A stretch of DNA of 53,516 bases from an uncultured Veillonella sp. (GTDB lineage Bacteria; Bacillota; Negativicutes; Veillonellales; Veillonellaceae), in NCBI GenBank assembly GCA_902477915.1, contig CABSJA010000008.1:1-53516 (forward strand). Direction: 5' to 3'. The notes below the pieces were generated by a model. That model saw only the letters and a program-made list of their open reading frames with translations, searched no databases and was not told where the DNA came from. The position numbers and the translations under genes are program-made. Below are positions 26,610 through 35,228 of the stretch, one piece after another (the first letter of the stretch is position 1; each line of letters starts with the position of its first letter).

Positions 26610-27920
26610 TTAGTCTTTGCAGTATACGGATGGTAATAATGCATATACAGCTGCACATGTTACAAGGTCTTGTTTCCATGTGATTTCGTTAGGAGCATGT
26701 GCTTGTGCTTCTGCGCCAGGACCAAAGCCGATGCAAGGGATACCATTACGGCCCATGATAGATACGCCGTTAGTGGAGAATGTCCATTTATCAGTCAATG
26801 GGCGAGCTTTACGCATTTCAACTGTGTCTTCAGCACCAATACGTTCGTTACCATACAAGCTAGTGTAGGCTTCTTCTAAAGCTTCTGTTACTTTGTGATC
26901 TTTAGGAATTACCCAAGTTGGGAAGTAACATTCGATTGGATATGTCAAACCAGTCCAGGATGGACGAGCATATTCGTACATGGATACTTTCGCACCATAT
27001 TCTTTAACATGTGGTAAAGCTTCGATTTCTGCCAAGCAGGATTGCCATGTTTCGCCAGCTGTCATACGACGGTCCAAGGAAACGGCGCAAGAGTCAGCTA
27101 CTGCACAACGGCTTGGAGAAGTGTAGAAGATTTGGGAAGTAGTTACAGTACCGCGACCTAAGAAGCGAGCTTCTTCGTAGTGGTCTGGGTTGAATTTAGG
27201 GTCAAGCATTTTTACAAGGCCTTTAATTGCTGTGCTTTCATCAGCAGAGTTAGCATTCAAGTCACGGATATCTTGAAGAATATCTGCCATTTTGTAAATT
27301 GCGTTGTCACCGCGTTCTGGAGCAGAACCGTGGCAAGATACGCCTTGTACGTCTACGCGGATTTCCATACGACCACGTTGGCCACGGTAGATACCGCCGT
27401 CAGTTGGTTCAGTGGATACTACGAATTCAGGACGAATATTGCGTTCTTTAATCATGTATTCCCAGCAAAGACCATCGCAGTCTTCTTCTTGTACTGTACC
27501 TACAACAAGTACGCGATATTTATCACTTAAAAGACCTAAGTCTTTCATGATTTTAGCGCCGTATACAGCGGATACGATACCACCTAATTGGTCAGATACA
27601 CCACGACCACCGATTTTAGTTTCATCTTCGAAACCTTCATAAGGATCGAAATTCCAGTTATCGCGGTTGCCAATACCTACTGTATCGATATGAGCGTCGA
27701 AGGCAATAAGAGTTTTACCAGTACCCATGTAACCAAGAATGTTACCCATTGGATCTACTTCAACTTCGTCGAAGCCAAGATCTTTCATTTCTTTTTCAAT
27801 GCGTTGAACGTGTTCTTTTTCTTCTGCACTTTCACCAGGGAATGCTACGATTTCACGTAAGAACTTGGTCATCGCTGGTCCATAAGTTGCTGCTGCTTGT
27901 TTAATTGCTTGTAAATCCAT
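26610..27920 (-). CDS. ygeY: YgeY family M20-type metallo-hydrolase
   Basis: This is a zinc amidohydrolase/peptidase of the M20 (ArgE/DapE) family; YgeY members accompany selenium-dependent Mo hydroxylases. Metal and catalytic motifs are IAFDAHIDTVG near residue 74, GRGVSDQLGG near 110, and VGTVQEEDCDG near 143. Length (436) fits. In this pathway it should deacylate or hydrolyse an amino-acid-like intermediate upstream of YgeX; this is inferred. It lies 12 bp after ygeX, with a GGAGG site, so they are co-translated from one message. Confidence 0.92.
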   Translation of the reverse strand: MDLQAIKQAAATYGPAMTKFLREIVAFPGESAEEKEHVQRIEKEMKDLGFDEVEVDPMGNILGYMGTGKTLIAFDAHIDTVGIGNRDNWNFDPYEGFEDETKIGGRGVSDQLGGIVSAVYGAKIMKDLGLLSDKYRVLVVGTVQEEDCDGLCWEYMIKERNIRPEFVVSTEPTDGGIYRGQRGRMEIRVDVQGVSCHGSAPERGDNAIYKMADILQDIRDLNANSADESTAIKGLVKMLDPKFNPDHYEEARFLGRGTVTTSQIFYTSPSRCAVADSCAVSLDRRMTAGETWQSCLAEIEALPHVKEYGAKVSMYEYARPSWTGLTYPIECYFPTWVIPKDHKVTEALEEAYTSLYGNERIGAEDTVEMRKARPLTDKWTFSTNGVSIMGRNGIPCIGFGPGAEAQAHAPNEITWKQDLVTCAAVYALLPSVYCKD

Positions 27921-27932
27921 AATTAATGCCTC

Positions 27933-29144
27933 CTAACGATCTTCACCATACCACATAATGTTTTTATATCTTTCAGGGTCTGTATCACCTTCAGTGGAGA
28001 AGCAGAGCACCTTTGAAGACGCATCTAATTCTAATTCCTTGCGTAAGTCTTCATATTCTGGCATTGTCATAATTGCCGTTACAAGACCTAGTGGAACTGC
28101 ACCAGATTCACCTGTAGTGATTGGTGTATCACCTTTAATCGGTGCACCACCAACGCGCATCCCAAGTCTTGCTACCCAATCAGGAGCAGATACGAATACA
28201 TCCGCATGGTTTCTCAAAATATCCCATGAAACTGTATTTGGTTCACCACATGCAAGTCCAGCCATGATTGTTTCTAAATCACCCTCAACGATACGAGGAT
28301 TACCATCATCAGCTACAGCCCCTTTGTATAAGCAAGCTGCTGCTTCAGCTTCTACAACCACTAATTTAGGTTTCTTAGTTGCATTGCTGTATAAATTAGT
28401 GAAATAACCTACTACAGCACCTGCTAGGGAACCTACACCAGCTTGTACAAATACATGAGTTGGTACCTTACAGTTTTCAGATTCTAACTGATTTGCAGTT
28501 TCCATAGCCATTGTGCCATAGCCTTGCATGATCCAGTTTGGAATTTCTTCATAACCTTCCCATGCTGTATCTTGAACTACAACACCATTTGGAACTTCTT
28601 TAGATTTTTTAGTTGCTAACCGTACACATTCATCGTAGTTGAATTCTTCGATTGTTACGGTAGCACCTTCATTTTCAATTTGTTTCCTACGATATTCTGT
28701 AGAGCCTTTAGGCATGAACACTACTGCTTTTTGACCTAATTTATTAGCAGCCCAGGCTACGCCACGTCCGTGGTTACCATCAGTAGCTGTAAAGAATGTA
28801 GCTTGTCCGAATTCTTCTTTTAATTGTGGAGAAGTTAATACATCATATGGTACATCTTCAACATTTTTACCAGTTTGTTGAGCTACATATTTTGCCATTG
28901 CATAGGAGCCGCCTAATACCTTAAACGCATTTAAGCCAAAGCGGTAAGATTCATCTTTTACAAAGAGAGAATTAACACCGATATAATCTGCTAATTTTTC
29001 TAGCGATACTAGTGGAGTTACACTATACTGTGGAAAACTTTCATGAAACGCTTTAGCTTTCTTAATTTCTCTAACATCCATAACGGACAAAAGCTTGTCA
29101 CTAGATGGTGCCATCGTATTACGTTTCCACTGAATTCGGTCCAT
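27933..29144 (-). CDS. ygeX: 2,3-Diaminopropionate ammonia-lyase (PLP)
   Basis: This PLP enzyme of fold type II converts 2,3-diaminopropionate to pyruvate and two ammonia. Lys75 in NAFKVLGGS is the Schiff-base residue, DGNHGRGVAWAA near 122 binds cofactor phosphate or substrate, and a glycine-rich loop VGSLAGAVVG follows. Length (403) matches E. coli YgeX. It is the first enzyme gene after the regulator, 9 bp downstream of it, with TAGGAGG before the ATG. In the purine cluster it turns the carbon skeleton into pyruvate, which Veillonella can ferment to acetate and propionate. Confidence 0.94.
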   Translation of the reverse strand: MDRIQWKRNTMAPSSDKLLSVMDVREIKKAKAFHESFPQYSVTPLVSLEKLADYIGVNSLFVKDESYRFGLNAFKVLGGSYAMAKYVAQQTGKNVEDVPYDVLTSPQLKEEFGQATFFTATDGNHGRGVAWAANKLGQKAVVFMPKGSTEYRRKQIENEGATVTIEEFNYDECVRLATKKSKEVPNGVVVQDTAWEGYEEIPNWIMQGYGTMAMETANQLESENCKVPTHVFVQAGVGSLAGAVVGYFTNLYSNATKKPKLVVVEAEAAACLYKGAVADDGNPRIVEGDLETIMAGLACGEPNTVSWDILRNHADVFVSAPDWVARLGMRVGGAPIKGDTPITTGESGAVPLGLVTAIMTMPEYEDLRKELELDASSKVLCFSTEGDTDPERYKNIMWYGEDR

Positions 29145-29153
29145 ATTTGCCTC

Positions 29154-29786
29154 CTAGGATTCTTCCTTTACAGTATTTAAATCACTATAAAGAGTAAACT
29201 TAGAAATATTGAAATACTCCGCAATCTTTTCTGAAGATTTAGAGATAAGAAAAGCCCCTTTTTCATTTAAGTAGCTAATAGCTTTTAGTCGCTCTACTTT
29301 ATTCATGAGTGGTCCAGGTTTGCCAACTAATCGTTCTGCTTCTAGTAGTAAATCATCTAATAGTTCCGATACACTTGTAGTAATTTTTTCAACAGTGCCA
29401 TTCTCTGCTTGGCCTATCCCTATAAGACTTTCAAGTGATCGATGCATCATAACAAACTCTGTGATATCCTGATTAATTCCTAATAGGTAATCAATATTGC
29501 CATTATCATCACGGATATACATGGTAGAAGATTTTAATATTCGTCCATCCTTAGTTTTTGTTAGATACCCAAATCTACCTTCACTACCATCATCATAGTT
29601 GAGTACATCTAAAACCACATGTGATGGACCATCACCAACATGACGATTTGTTATCGTACCATTTTCTATATATACAAGTGATGTATCGAGATCTCCTTGT
29701 AAGTCATGTATCAGTACTTCACAAGATGGTCCGAATTGTATGGCCAATCCATGGGCTATTACTTTTAGCCGTTCCAATGTACTCAT
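29154..29786 (-). CDS. YheO-like PAS/HTH transcriptional regulator
   Basis: The protein (210 residues) has a YheO-type PAS domain (about 10-120, including HDLQGDLDTSLVYIENGTITNRHVGDGP) and a C-terminal HTH (about 160-208) with ISKSSEKIAEYFNISKFTLYSDL. This family includes DauR-type regulators that sense a small metabolite. It is the first gene of the purine operon and very likely its local regulator, with a purine or amino-acid intermediate as ligand; that is inference. No signal peptide. An inverted repeat in its leader is a candidate operator. Confidence 0.87.
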   Translation of the reverse strand: MSTLERLKVIAHGLAIQFGPSCEVLIHDLQGDLDTSLVYIENGTITNRHVGDGPSHVVLDVLNYDDGSEGRFGYLTKTKDGRILKSSTMYIRDDNGNIDYLLGINQDITEFVMMHRSLESLIGIGQAENGTVEKITTSVSELLDDLLLEAERLVGKPGPLMNKVERLKAISYLNEKGAFLISKSSEKIAEYFNISKFTLYSDLNTVKEES

Positions 29787-29852
29787 TGAGATAACCTCCC
29801 TCTCATCGGTATCGGTTAACTTTATGGTCTAAATAACTTCAGTCCGCTTACA

Positions 29853-29882
29853 TAGTTAGCATTATGAGAATAATTCTAACTA
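29853..29882. promoter_or_regulatory. Inverted repeat in the purine operon leader, candidate operator
   Basis: The arms at 29853-29865 and 29870-29882 match in 12 of 13 positions around a 4-bp centre. The middle contains ATGAGAATAATTC, which resembles a Fur box. It lies about 40-70 bp after the probable transcript start, so bound protein could block elongation, or the RNA could fold. Confidence 0.5.
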
Positions 29883-29923
29883 TTTTTGTATCAACCTAAT
29901 TTTTTGTTAGGTTCCTTACTTAA

Positions 29924-29952
29924 ATTATAGGTCTATGTATACAAAAATGCAA
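29924..29952 (-). promoter_or_regulatory. Sigma-A-like promoter of the purine operon
   Basis: Minus-strand -35 TTGCAT (29947-29952) and a perfect -10 TATAAT (29924-29929) are spaced by exactly 17 bp. It is about 140 bp upstream of the regulator start. Confidence 0.65.
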
Positions 29953-30004
29953 TGCTATCATGCATTAAAGTTATCAATAATTATTCAACCATATACGTGT
30001 ACTG

Positions 30005-30024
30005 ATATAAACACATATAAACAC
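30005..30024. repeat. Tandem 10-bp direct repeat upstream of the purine promoter
   Basis: ATATAAACAC occurs twice without a gap, one helical turn apart, centred about 62 bp upstream of the -35. The position suits an activator site. Confidence 0.45.
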
Positions 30025-30274
30025 TATGATTTTTATCACATTATTTTATTGTTATAAAAAATTTTGATGACCTATTCATCATCATATCTACATAAATAAA
30101 TATAGTAACATTCTATAGAGACAAGTGTATATCTATATTCTTATATCTACAAAACGGACCCAGTATATCAGTATGTATCTATACCTTTCATAAATATTCC
30201 TATCACTCATGACTACCCAAATTTTCTATTATATATAGAGATACACCCTTATAATTAATACCAATATAAACAAA

Positions 30275-30312
30275 AAAGGCTGTAATAACGAATTACCGTT
30301 ATTACAGCCTTT
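30275..30312 (-). terminator. Terminator after flavodoxin
   Basis: A perfect 16-bp stem (AAAGGCTGTAATAACG/CGTTATTACAGCCTTT) with a 6-nt loop and T-run lies 45 bp past the flavodoxin stop. Confidence 0.9.
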
Positions 30313-30357
30313 ATATACTGTTAACTGTTAGGATTTATGTTAATGGTTAAGCGTAAA

Positions 30358-30777
30358 TTATGCGTTTGCTAATGTTTTACCCAATTCTTGGCATTGTGCT
30401 TTACCATCATCATCAGGTTCACCCAAGATTGCCACGCCATCAGCTACTAATTCGCCACCAGCGTCTTTAATGCGAGTGCCCCAGTCTTCTAACCAAGTGC
30501 CACCCCAACCATAGGAGCCAAAGATTGCTACTTTTTTACCACCTAATTTAGCTTCTAATTCTGTGTAGAATGGTTCAAATTCGCCTTCTTCTAATTGTTC
30601 TGCACCCATATCAGCACAGCCAAGAGCTAGTTTTTCGTAAGCTGCTGCGTCATCTACGGATACTTCAGAAACAGATTTCACTTCAACTTCTTGACCTGCA
30701 GCTTTGATACCTTCAGCTACTGCTTGAGCCATTTGTTCTGTATTGCCTGTACCGGACCAATAAATTACACCAATCAT
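30358..30777 (-). CDS. Flavodoxin
   Basis: This is a small FMN electron carrier. The phosphate-binding loop WSGTGNTEQMA is at residues 8-18. Aromatic FMN-stacking positions are in GSYGWGGTWLEDW near 87-99, and the length (139) is that of short-chain flavodoxins of anaerobes. The gene is 10 bp downstream of the DUF3793 gene in one unit, with an AGGAGG site. A Fur-like motif at the shared promoter suggests induction when iron is low, when flavodoxin replaces ferredoxin. Confidence 0.93.
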   Translation of the reverse strand: MIGVIYWSGTGNTEQMAQAVAEGIKAAGQEVEVKSVSEVSVDDAAAYEKLALGCADMGAEQLEEGEFEPFYTELEAKLGGKKVAIFGSYGWGGTWLEDWGTRIKDAGGELVADGVAILGEPDDDGKAQCQELGKTLANA

Positions 30778-30787
30778 CTTGTACCTC

Positions 30788-31354
30788 CTAGGCCGTTCTT
30801 GCGACCAATGAACTAAATGTTTTTCCCAACATCAATTGAGTTTGACAAAATTCACGACATGCTTTGTAACATAAGAAAGAGCGCTTTGCATCTACCACAT
30901 CATGGTAAACTTTCCACTCTCCACACATACGATATCCACTGCCACGACGAGAAATAAAATATTTCACATCTTTTAATGGATAACCTAGAAATACGCCGAT
31001 TTCATGTGGAAAATCAACACTTGCTTCCATACGATATCTAAGATGCTCAAGCATCTCCATAATGCTCATGCGATCATGATAACCGTAGGCTTTCAAAAAT
31101 GTCATAACTGCAGGTTGCCGTACATAGTCTCGTAATTGTTTCTCACGGAATACCAATAATAGTCTACGCGCTTTACAGCGACATAATTCAAAGAAGAACA
31201 ATCCTTTTTCATTGAACTCTTTATTATATTCTGTCAATACAAATTGGATTTGTTCATTCATGTCCCGTGGAATAGAAACCAAGTTCGAAAGCTTGATACC
31301 TCGAATTGCCGGTGCACAATGATATCCAATGATATGGTCAATTGAATTCATCAT
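30788..31354 (-). CDS. DUF3793 family protein
   Basis: The protein (188 residues from ATG 31354) resembles the uncharacterised DUF3793 family: a conserved N-terminus HHCAPAI-like segment (GYHCAPAIRGIKLSNL), a CRCKARRLLLVFR stretch and C-terminal GYPLKDVKYF. It contains several Cys and His residues but no signal peptide or membrane span, so it is cytoplasmic. Family members often sit next to flavodoxin or iron-uptake genes, as here; a role in iron or heme handling is inferred only. ATG 31354 has GCAGG upstream; ATG 31351 is equally possible. Confidence 0.75.
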   Translation of the reverse strand: MMNSIDHIIGYHCAPAIRGIKLSNLVSIPRDMNEQIQFVLTEYNKEFNEKGLFFFELCRCKARRLLLVFREKQLRDYVRQPAVMTFLKAYGYHDRMSIMEMLEHLRYRMEASVDFPHEIGVFLGYPLKDVKYFISRRGSGYRMCGEWKVYHDVVDAKRSFLCYKACREFCQTQLMLGKTFSSLVARTA

Positions 31355-31394
31355 AATAGTACCTGCCTGTTGCACATCGTTAGAACTTTCTCTA

Positions 31395-31407
31395 ATGAGA
31401 ATAATTC
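31395..31407. promoter_or_regulatory. Fur-box-like operator at the DUF3793-flavodoxin promoter
   Basis: The plus strand reads ATGAGAATAATTC, similar to the Fur half-site TGAGAATNATT, 11-23 bp downstream of the -10. The same 13-mer occurs in the purine operon leader. Confidence 0.45.
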
Positions 31408-31417
31408 CTATATGCCA

Positions 31418-31446
31418 ATAGTACTCTTGATGAGAAAAATTGTCAA
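31418..31446 (-). promoter_or_regulatory. Promoter of the DUF3793-flavodoxin unit
   Basis: Consensus -35 TTGACA (31441-31446), a 17-bp spacer and -10 TACTAT (31418-31423) lie about 65 bp before the DUF3793 start. Confidence 0.75.
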
Positions 31447-31476
31447 GAATAATTGATATATATTTTCAATAATTAT

Positions 31477-32112
31477 TTATTTTTTTACGGTTAGTAAAGT
31501 CTTAACTTTAGGGAATATCGCAGCATCATCAGCTTCATCTATAGCGATAAAGCGTGCATTCGGACCAGTATACTTATCATCAAAAAGGCTAATATGTAAA
31601 ACTTCATTATAAGAATTATTATTAGCTACGCTTTTATATTTTAATGTTCCTTCGTATACATTACCTTGTTTAGCTAATGGCGTTACAACTGTGAAAGTAC
31701 CAAGGATTGGACTATCTCCCTTATTAATAGCAGAGGCAAGTGCACCTAGCGAAGATGGATCTGCATTGACATGCTTAGTTTCACTCATGCGCCCAGATAA
31801 TTGCTTTCCTAATACTACATCACCATATACAGCATAATTCATTTCATTTTCGTTTTTAATGTTTAGCGTATATACATTGGCAGATGTAGCACCGGCTTCG
31901 ATAAATACAGATTTTATATCCTTTTTAGCATCTCCTGCGAAAAGCGCTTTAGGATTATTTGGATACATAGTAACGCCTTCAGGTAATTTAACACCTTGAT
32001 ATGTTACTGTTTGGCTTCTATTCAAAATGGACTTAATATTTGCTGCAGAGCCCATCGCCGGAACAGATACTAATACAGCTGCTACAGTAGCAAGTAATAC
32101 TAATTTTTTCAT
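31477..32112 (-). CDS. Secreted protein of unknown function
   Basis: A clear Sec signal peptide (MKKLVLLATVAAVLVSVPAMGSAA, cleavage after about residue 24) is followed by about 187 residues without a domain I recognise. The mature part has alternating beta-type segments (SVFIEAGATSANVYTLNIKN; GTFTVVTPLAKQGNVYEGTLKYKS), ends in a basic LLTVKK, and lacks cysteines, so it is not a lipoprotein. It is probably periplasmic. The ATG at 32112 is taken because GAGGAGATAT precedes it; the longer frame adds ten residues before the signal peptide. It stands alone after the glnS terminator. Confidence 0.8.
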   Translation of the reverse strand: MKKLVLLATVAAVLVSVPAMGSAANIKSILNRSQTVTYQGVKLPEGVTMYPNNPKALFAGDAKKDIKSVFIEAGATSANVYTLNIKNENEMNYAVYGDVVLGKQLSGRMSETKHVNADPSSLGALASAINKGDSPILGTFTVVTPLAKQGNVYEGTLKYKSVANNNSYNEVLHISLFDDKYTGPNARFIAIDEADDAAIFPKVKTLLTVKK

Positions 32113-32179
32113 ATATCTCCTCGAATAAAACGTTAATGTCACAAACTCTCAACATTATGTCTAGTAACAACACAGTAGT

Positions 32180-32209
32180 AAAGAACCGCCCTTAACGGAG
32201 CGGTTCTTT
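32180..32209 (-). terminator. Terminator after glnS
   Basis: A 10-bp perfect stem (AAAGAACCGC/GCGGTTCTTT) with a 10-nt loop lies 27 bp past the glnS stop. Confidence 0.85.
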
Positions 32210-32236
32210 ATCATTATCTTAACAATGTAGGATACA

Positions 32237-33925
32237 TTATTTCTTTTGTGCCTTAGCCCAACTATCACGTAAACCAACGATACGGTTCATTACGATATGA
32301 TCTGGTGTGCTATCTTTATCAGTTACAAAATAACCTTGACGCAAGAATTGGAAACGGTCTCCTGGTACAGTTGTACCGAGACATGCTTCCCCTTTACTGT
32401 GGAATACTTGTAAGGACTCATGATTAAAGTCACCTAAGAAGTCTTTACCGTCAGAATCTTCTTTTAGTAAGTAGTCATATAAGCGAGATTCAATATCTAC
32501 TGCAGTAGATGCTTCAACCCAATGCAATGTACCTTTTACCTTACGTGTACAACCGCTACCGCTCTTAGTTTCTGGATCATATGTACAGTGAATTTCTGTA
32601 ATATTGCCATTTTCGTCTTTAATAACATCAGTACATGTAATGAAGTATGCACCTTTTAAGCGTACCTCTTTACCTGGTGCCAAGCGGAAGAATTTCTTAA
32701 CTGGCTCTTCCATAAAGTCATTGCGTTCGATGTAAATTTCACGACCAAATACAACTTCACGGTTACCCAACTCTTCATTTTCTGGGTTATTTTCAACGGT
32801 ACAAAGTTCAGTTTGACCTTCTGGATAGTTTGTAATAACAACTTTCACAGGATCAATAACAACCATAGGACGTGTAGCTTTGAGTTTCAAATCTTCACGG
32901 ATACAGAACTCTAGCAAAGCAATGTCAACAACACTGTCAGCCTTAGCTACGCCAATACGGTCACAGAAATCACGAATAGCCTCTGGAGTATAACCACGAC
33001 GACGTAAGCCAGAAATAGTAGGCATACGAGGATCATCCCAGCCAGCTACAAGGCCTGCCTCAACAAGAGCACGCAATTTACGTTTAGACATAACCATTTT
33101 AGTTACGTTCAAGCGCGCAAACTCAATTTGTTGTGGAATTTCAGTGTCATCCCAGTCTTCAAGTACCCAATCATACAACGGACGGTGAACTTCAAATTCC
33201 AAAGTACAGATGGAATGTGTAATACGTTCGATAGCATCTTCAATAGGATGAGCAAAATCATACATAGGATAGATTTTCCACTCATTACCTGTATTATGAT
33301 GTTCTGCATTTACAATACGATAGATAACAGGGTCACGCATAACGATATTAGGATGTGCCATGTCGATTTTCGCACGCAATACCTTTTCACCATCAGCGTA
33401 TTTACCATCCTTCATTTCTTCAAAGAGTTTCAAGTTTTCTTCTACGCTACGGTCACGGTATGGACTATTGGTACCAGGTGTAGAGAAATCGCCACGTGTT
33501 TGTTTAATTTCATCTGCTGTTTGATCATCTACATAAGCCTTGCCAAGAGTGATTAATTTCTTAGCATATTCGTACATTTGACCGAAATAATCAGATGCAT
33601 AGCGAGGCTCTCCAGCCCAATCAAAGCCGAGCCATTTTACATCTTCCATAATGGAGTTTACGTATTCAACGTCTTCTTTTGCTGGGTTTGTATCATCAAA
33701 ACGAAGGTTTGTTAAGCCATTATATTGCTTGCCAATACCAAAGTTAAGGCAGATAGATTTAGCATGCCCAATGTGTAAGTAACCATTTGGTTCTGGCGGG
33801 AAACGAGTTAATACGCGTCCGCCGTATTTACCAGTTTCATTATCTTTGTTAATGATAGCTTCGATAAAGTTAACGGATACAACTTCTTCAGGAGCTACAG
33901 TTTTTTCAATATCTTTATGTTCCAA
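32237..33925 (-). CDS. glnS: Glutamine--tRNA ligase
   Basis: It charges tRNA-Gln directly with glutamine. The HIGH motif lies in PPEPNGYLHIGHAKS near residues 43-57, the KMSKS-type motif is KMVMSKRKL near 275, and the C-terminal beta-barrel anticodon-binding domain fills residues 345-562. It is GlnRS and not GluRS by the RFDDTNPAKE motif and C-terminal fold. I place the start at a TTG (33925) since GGAGG lies 8 bp before it, while the ATG five codons upstream has no SD and its own codons contain that GGAGG. Either start is possible. The protein would be 562 residues, near E. coli length. Confidence 0.92.
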   Translation of the reverse strand: MEHKDIEKTVAPEEVVSVNFIEAIINKDNETGKYGGRVLTRFPPEPNGYLHIGHAKSICLNFGIGKQYNGLTNLRFDDTNPAKEDVEYVNSIMEDVKWLGFDWAGEPRYASDYFGQMYEYAKKLITLGKAYVDDQTADEIKQTRGDFSTPGTNSPYRDRSVEENLKLFEEMKDGKYADGEKVLRAKIDMAHPNIVMRDPVIYRIVNAEHHNTGNEWKIYPMYDFAHPIEDAIERITHSICTLEFEVHRPLYDWVLEDWDDTEIPQQIEFARLNVTKMVMSKRKLRALVEAGLVAGWDDPRMPTISGLRRRGYTPEAIRDFCDRIGVAKADSVVDIALLEFCIREDLKLKATRPMVVIDPVKVVITNYPEGQTELCTVENNPENEELGNREVVFGREIYIERNDFMEEPVKKFFRLAPGKEVRLKGAYFITCTDVIKDENGNITEIHCTYDPETKSGSGCTRKVKGTLHWVEASTAVDIESRLYDYLLKEDSDGKDFLGDFNHESLQVFHSKGEACLGTTVPGDRFQFLRQGYFVTDKDSTPDHIVMNRIVGLRDSWAKAQKK

Positions 33926-34007
33926 CGTTCTAACCTCCATAGGATAAATATTCTTTTATTTTACCATATTTTGCATAATATCGCATATCTTTTGAGGTCT
34001 TGTGATA

Positions 34008-35057
34008 TTAGTCGAAATCAGCTAAATCAACTCCTGCCTTTTTAAGCTCTTCTAAAGCAGATTCAACATCCATTTCTGTTTTTTTATAGTTAACCTCTTC
34101 ATTAACACAAGTTTTTAATGGTTTCTTATGAACACCAGCAATAATATTATCGGCTGTCAAAATAGACATATCATAACGCGTGCGGTCAGTATAGGAACCA
34201 ATATGTGGTACGATAAGACAGTTTTCAACACTTAATAGTGGGTGATCTGCTGGTAATGGTTCTGGATCAGTTACATCGAGTGCCGCATAATCAATTTCAC
34301 CTGTTTGTAAGGCATTAATGAGAGCATCTGTATCAACGATAGGTCCACGGCCTACATTTACAAATAAAGCGGTATTTTTCATCTTCTTGAAGAATGCTTC
34401 ATCACACATGTGATAGGTTTCATCTGTTAATGGAGCCATTACACAAACTACATCACTAGTAGCCAAAAGATCATCTAACTCCATATAAGTTGTTTTATAA
34501 ATTTTATCATCTATACGCTGGTTGCGATTATGGTATACAACGGTCATCCCAAAGGCACGAGCGCGACGTGAAATAGATACACCGATAGCACCCATTCCGA
34601 TAATACCAAGAGTGCGGCGACTTAAATCAAAGCCTTTAATATTAGAAGGTCTTTGAGCCCAACGCCCTTCTTTTACAAAATTAGCATTTTCTAAAATACG
34701 GCGACTAGCTGTGGCGATTAATGTAAAAGCAAGTTCTGCTACAGTTTCGTTGAGAACACCCGGCGTATTGCCATAAGGAATACCTGCTGCCGTTAATTCA
34801 TCAATTTTTACATTATCATAACCCACAGCTGCTTGAGCAATAACCTTTAAATTAGGTGCATTTTTTACAAGATCACCGTCTACATCTAAAGGGCGAACAC
34901 ACCACAAACCATCCGCATCAACGAGCCATTCCTTTAATGTCTCACGAGGCATTACAGTCTTTTCAGTCCATTGGCGCACATCTACGTGCTCTTTTAAATA
35001 AGCAATTGCATCTTTACGGACTAAACCGTTTACAACAACTAGAGGTTTTTTTTCCAT
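34008..35057 (-). CDS. D-isomer-specific 2-hydroxyacid dehydrogenase
   Basis: This NAD(P)-dependent dehydrogenase reduces a 2-oxoacid such as glyoxylate or hydroxypyruvate. It has the cofactor-binding Rossmann motif GIIGMGAIG near 156-164, catalytic Arg in VNVGRGPIVD near 239, Glu in DVTDPEP near 266, and His in VPHIGS near 286. Length (349) is normal, with about 35 extra charged residues at the C-terminus (TEMDVESALEELKKAG). Tail aside, it could be glyoxylate reductase, phosphoglycerate dehydrogenase-like or D-lactate dehydrogenase; the substrate cannot be read from sequence. It stands alone in its unit. Confidence 0.88.
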   Translation of the reverse strand: MEKKPLVVVNGLVRKDAIAYLKEHVDVRQWTEKTVMPRETLKEWLVDADGLWCVRPLDVDGDLVKNAPNLKVIAQAAVGYDNVKIDELTAAGIPYGNTPGVLNETVAELAFTLIATASRRILENANFVKEGRWAQRPSNIKGFDLSRRTLGIIGMGAIGVSISRRARAFGMTVVYHNRNQRIDDKIYKTTYMELDDLLATSDVVCVMAPLTDETYHMCDEAFFKKMKNTALFVNVGRGPIVDTDALINALQTGEIDYAALDVTDPEPLPADHPLLSVENCLIVPHIGSYTDRTRYDMSILTADNIIAGVHKKPLKTCVNEEVNYKKTEMDVESALEELKKAGVDLADFD

Positions 35058-35176
35058 ATGTATAAGTCCTCCAAAAACGTCTTATAATACACGCCCAAGA
35101 ATTTCGCGTTAAAGTTAATATCATATATTTCTATTATATACTTATATTTTATACTAGAAAGCTGGCGTAATACAAC

Positions 35177-35209
35177 AAAAAGGAGTAAGGCCTAGGCCTT
35201 ACTCCTTTT
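35177..35209 (-). terminator. Terminator after mscL
   Basis: AAAAGGAGTAAGGCC and GGCCTTACTCCTTTT form a nearly loop-less perfect palindrome with T-runs on both strands. Confidence 0.85.
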
Positions 35210-35228
35210 ATGTAGCTTTAAATTTGAA

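Larger units (their letters stand above)
29787..30270. other. Long AT-rich regulatory region upstream of the purine operon
   Basis: There is no gene in about 485 bp. It holds a sigma-A-like promoter (29924-29952), a 13-bp imperfect inverted repeat, a short AACCTAA/TTAGGTT hairpin near 29892-29912 close to the transcript start, and an exact 10-bp tandem repeat. The rest is very AT-rich without a frame of note. Confidence 0.6.

Noticed and set aside
33926..34007. T-box or other riboswitch before glnS
   Set aside because: The gap is under 100 bp and has no specifier hairpin, T-box core or terminator.
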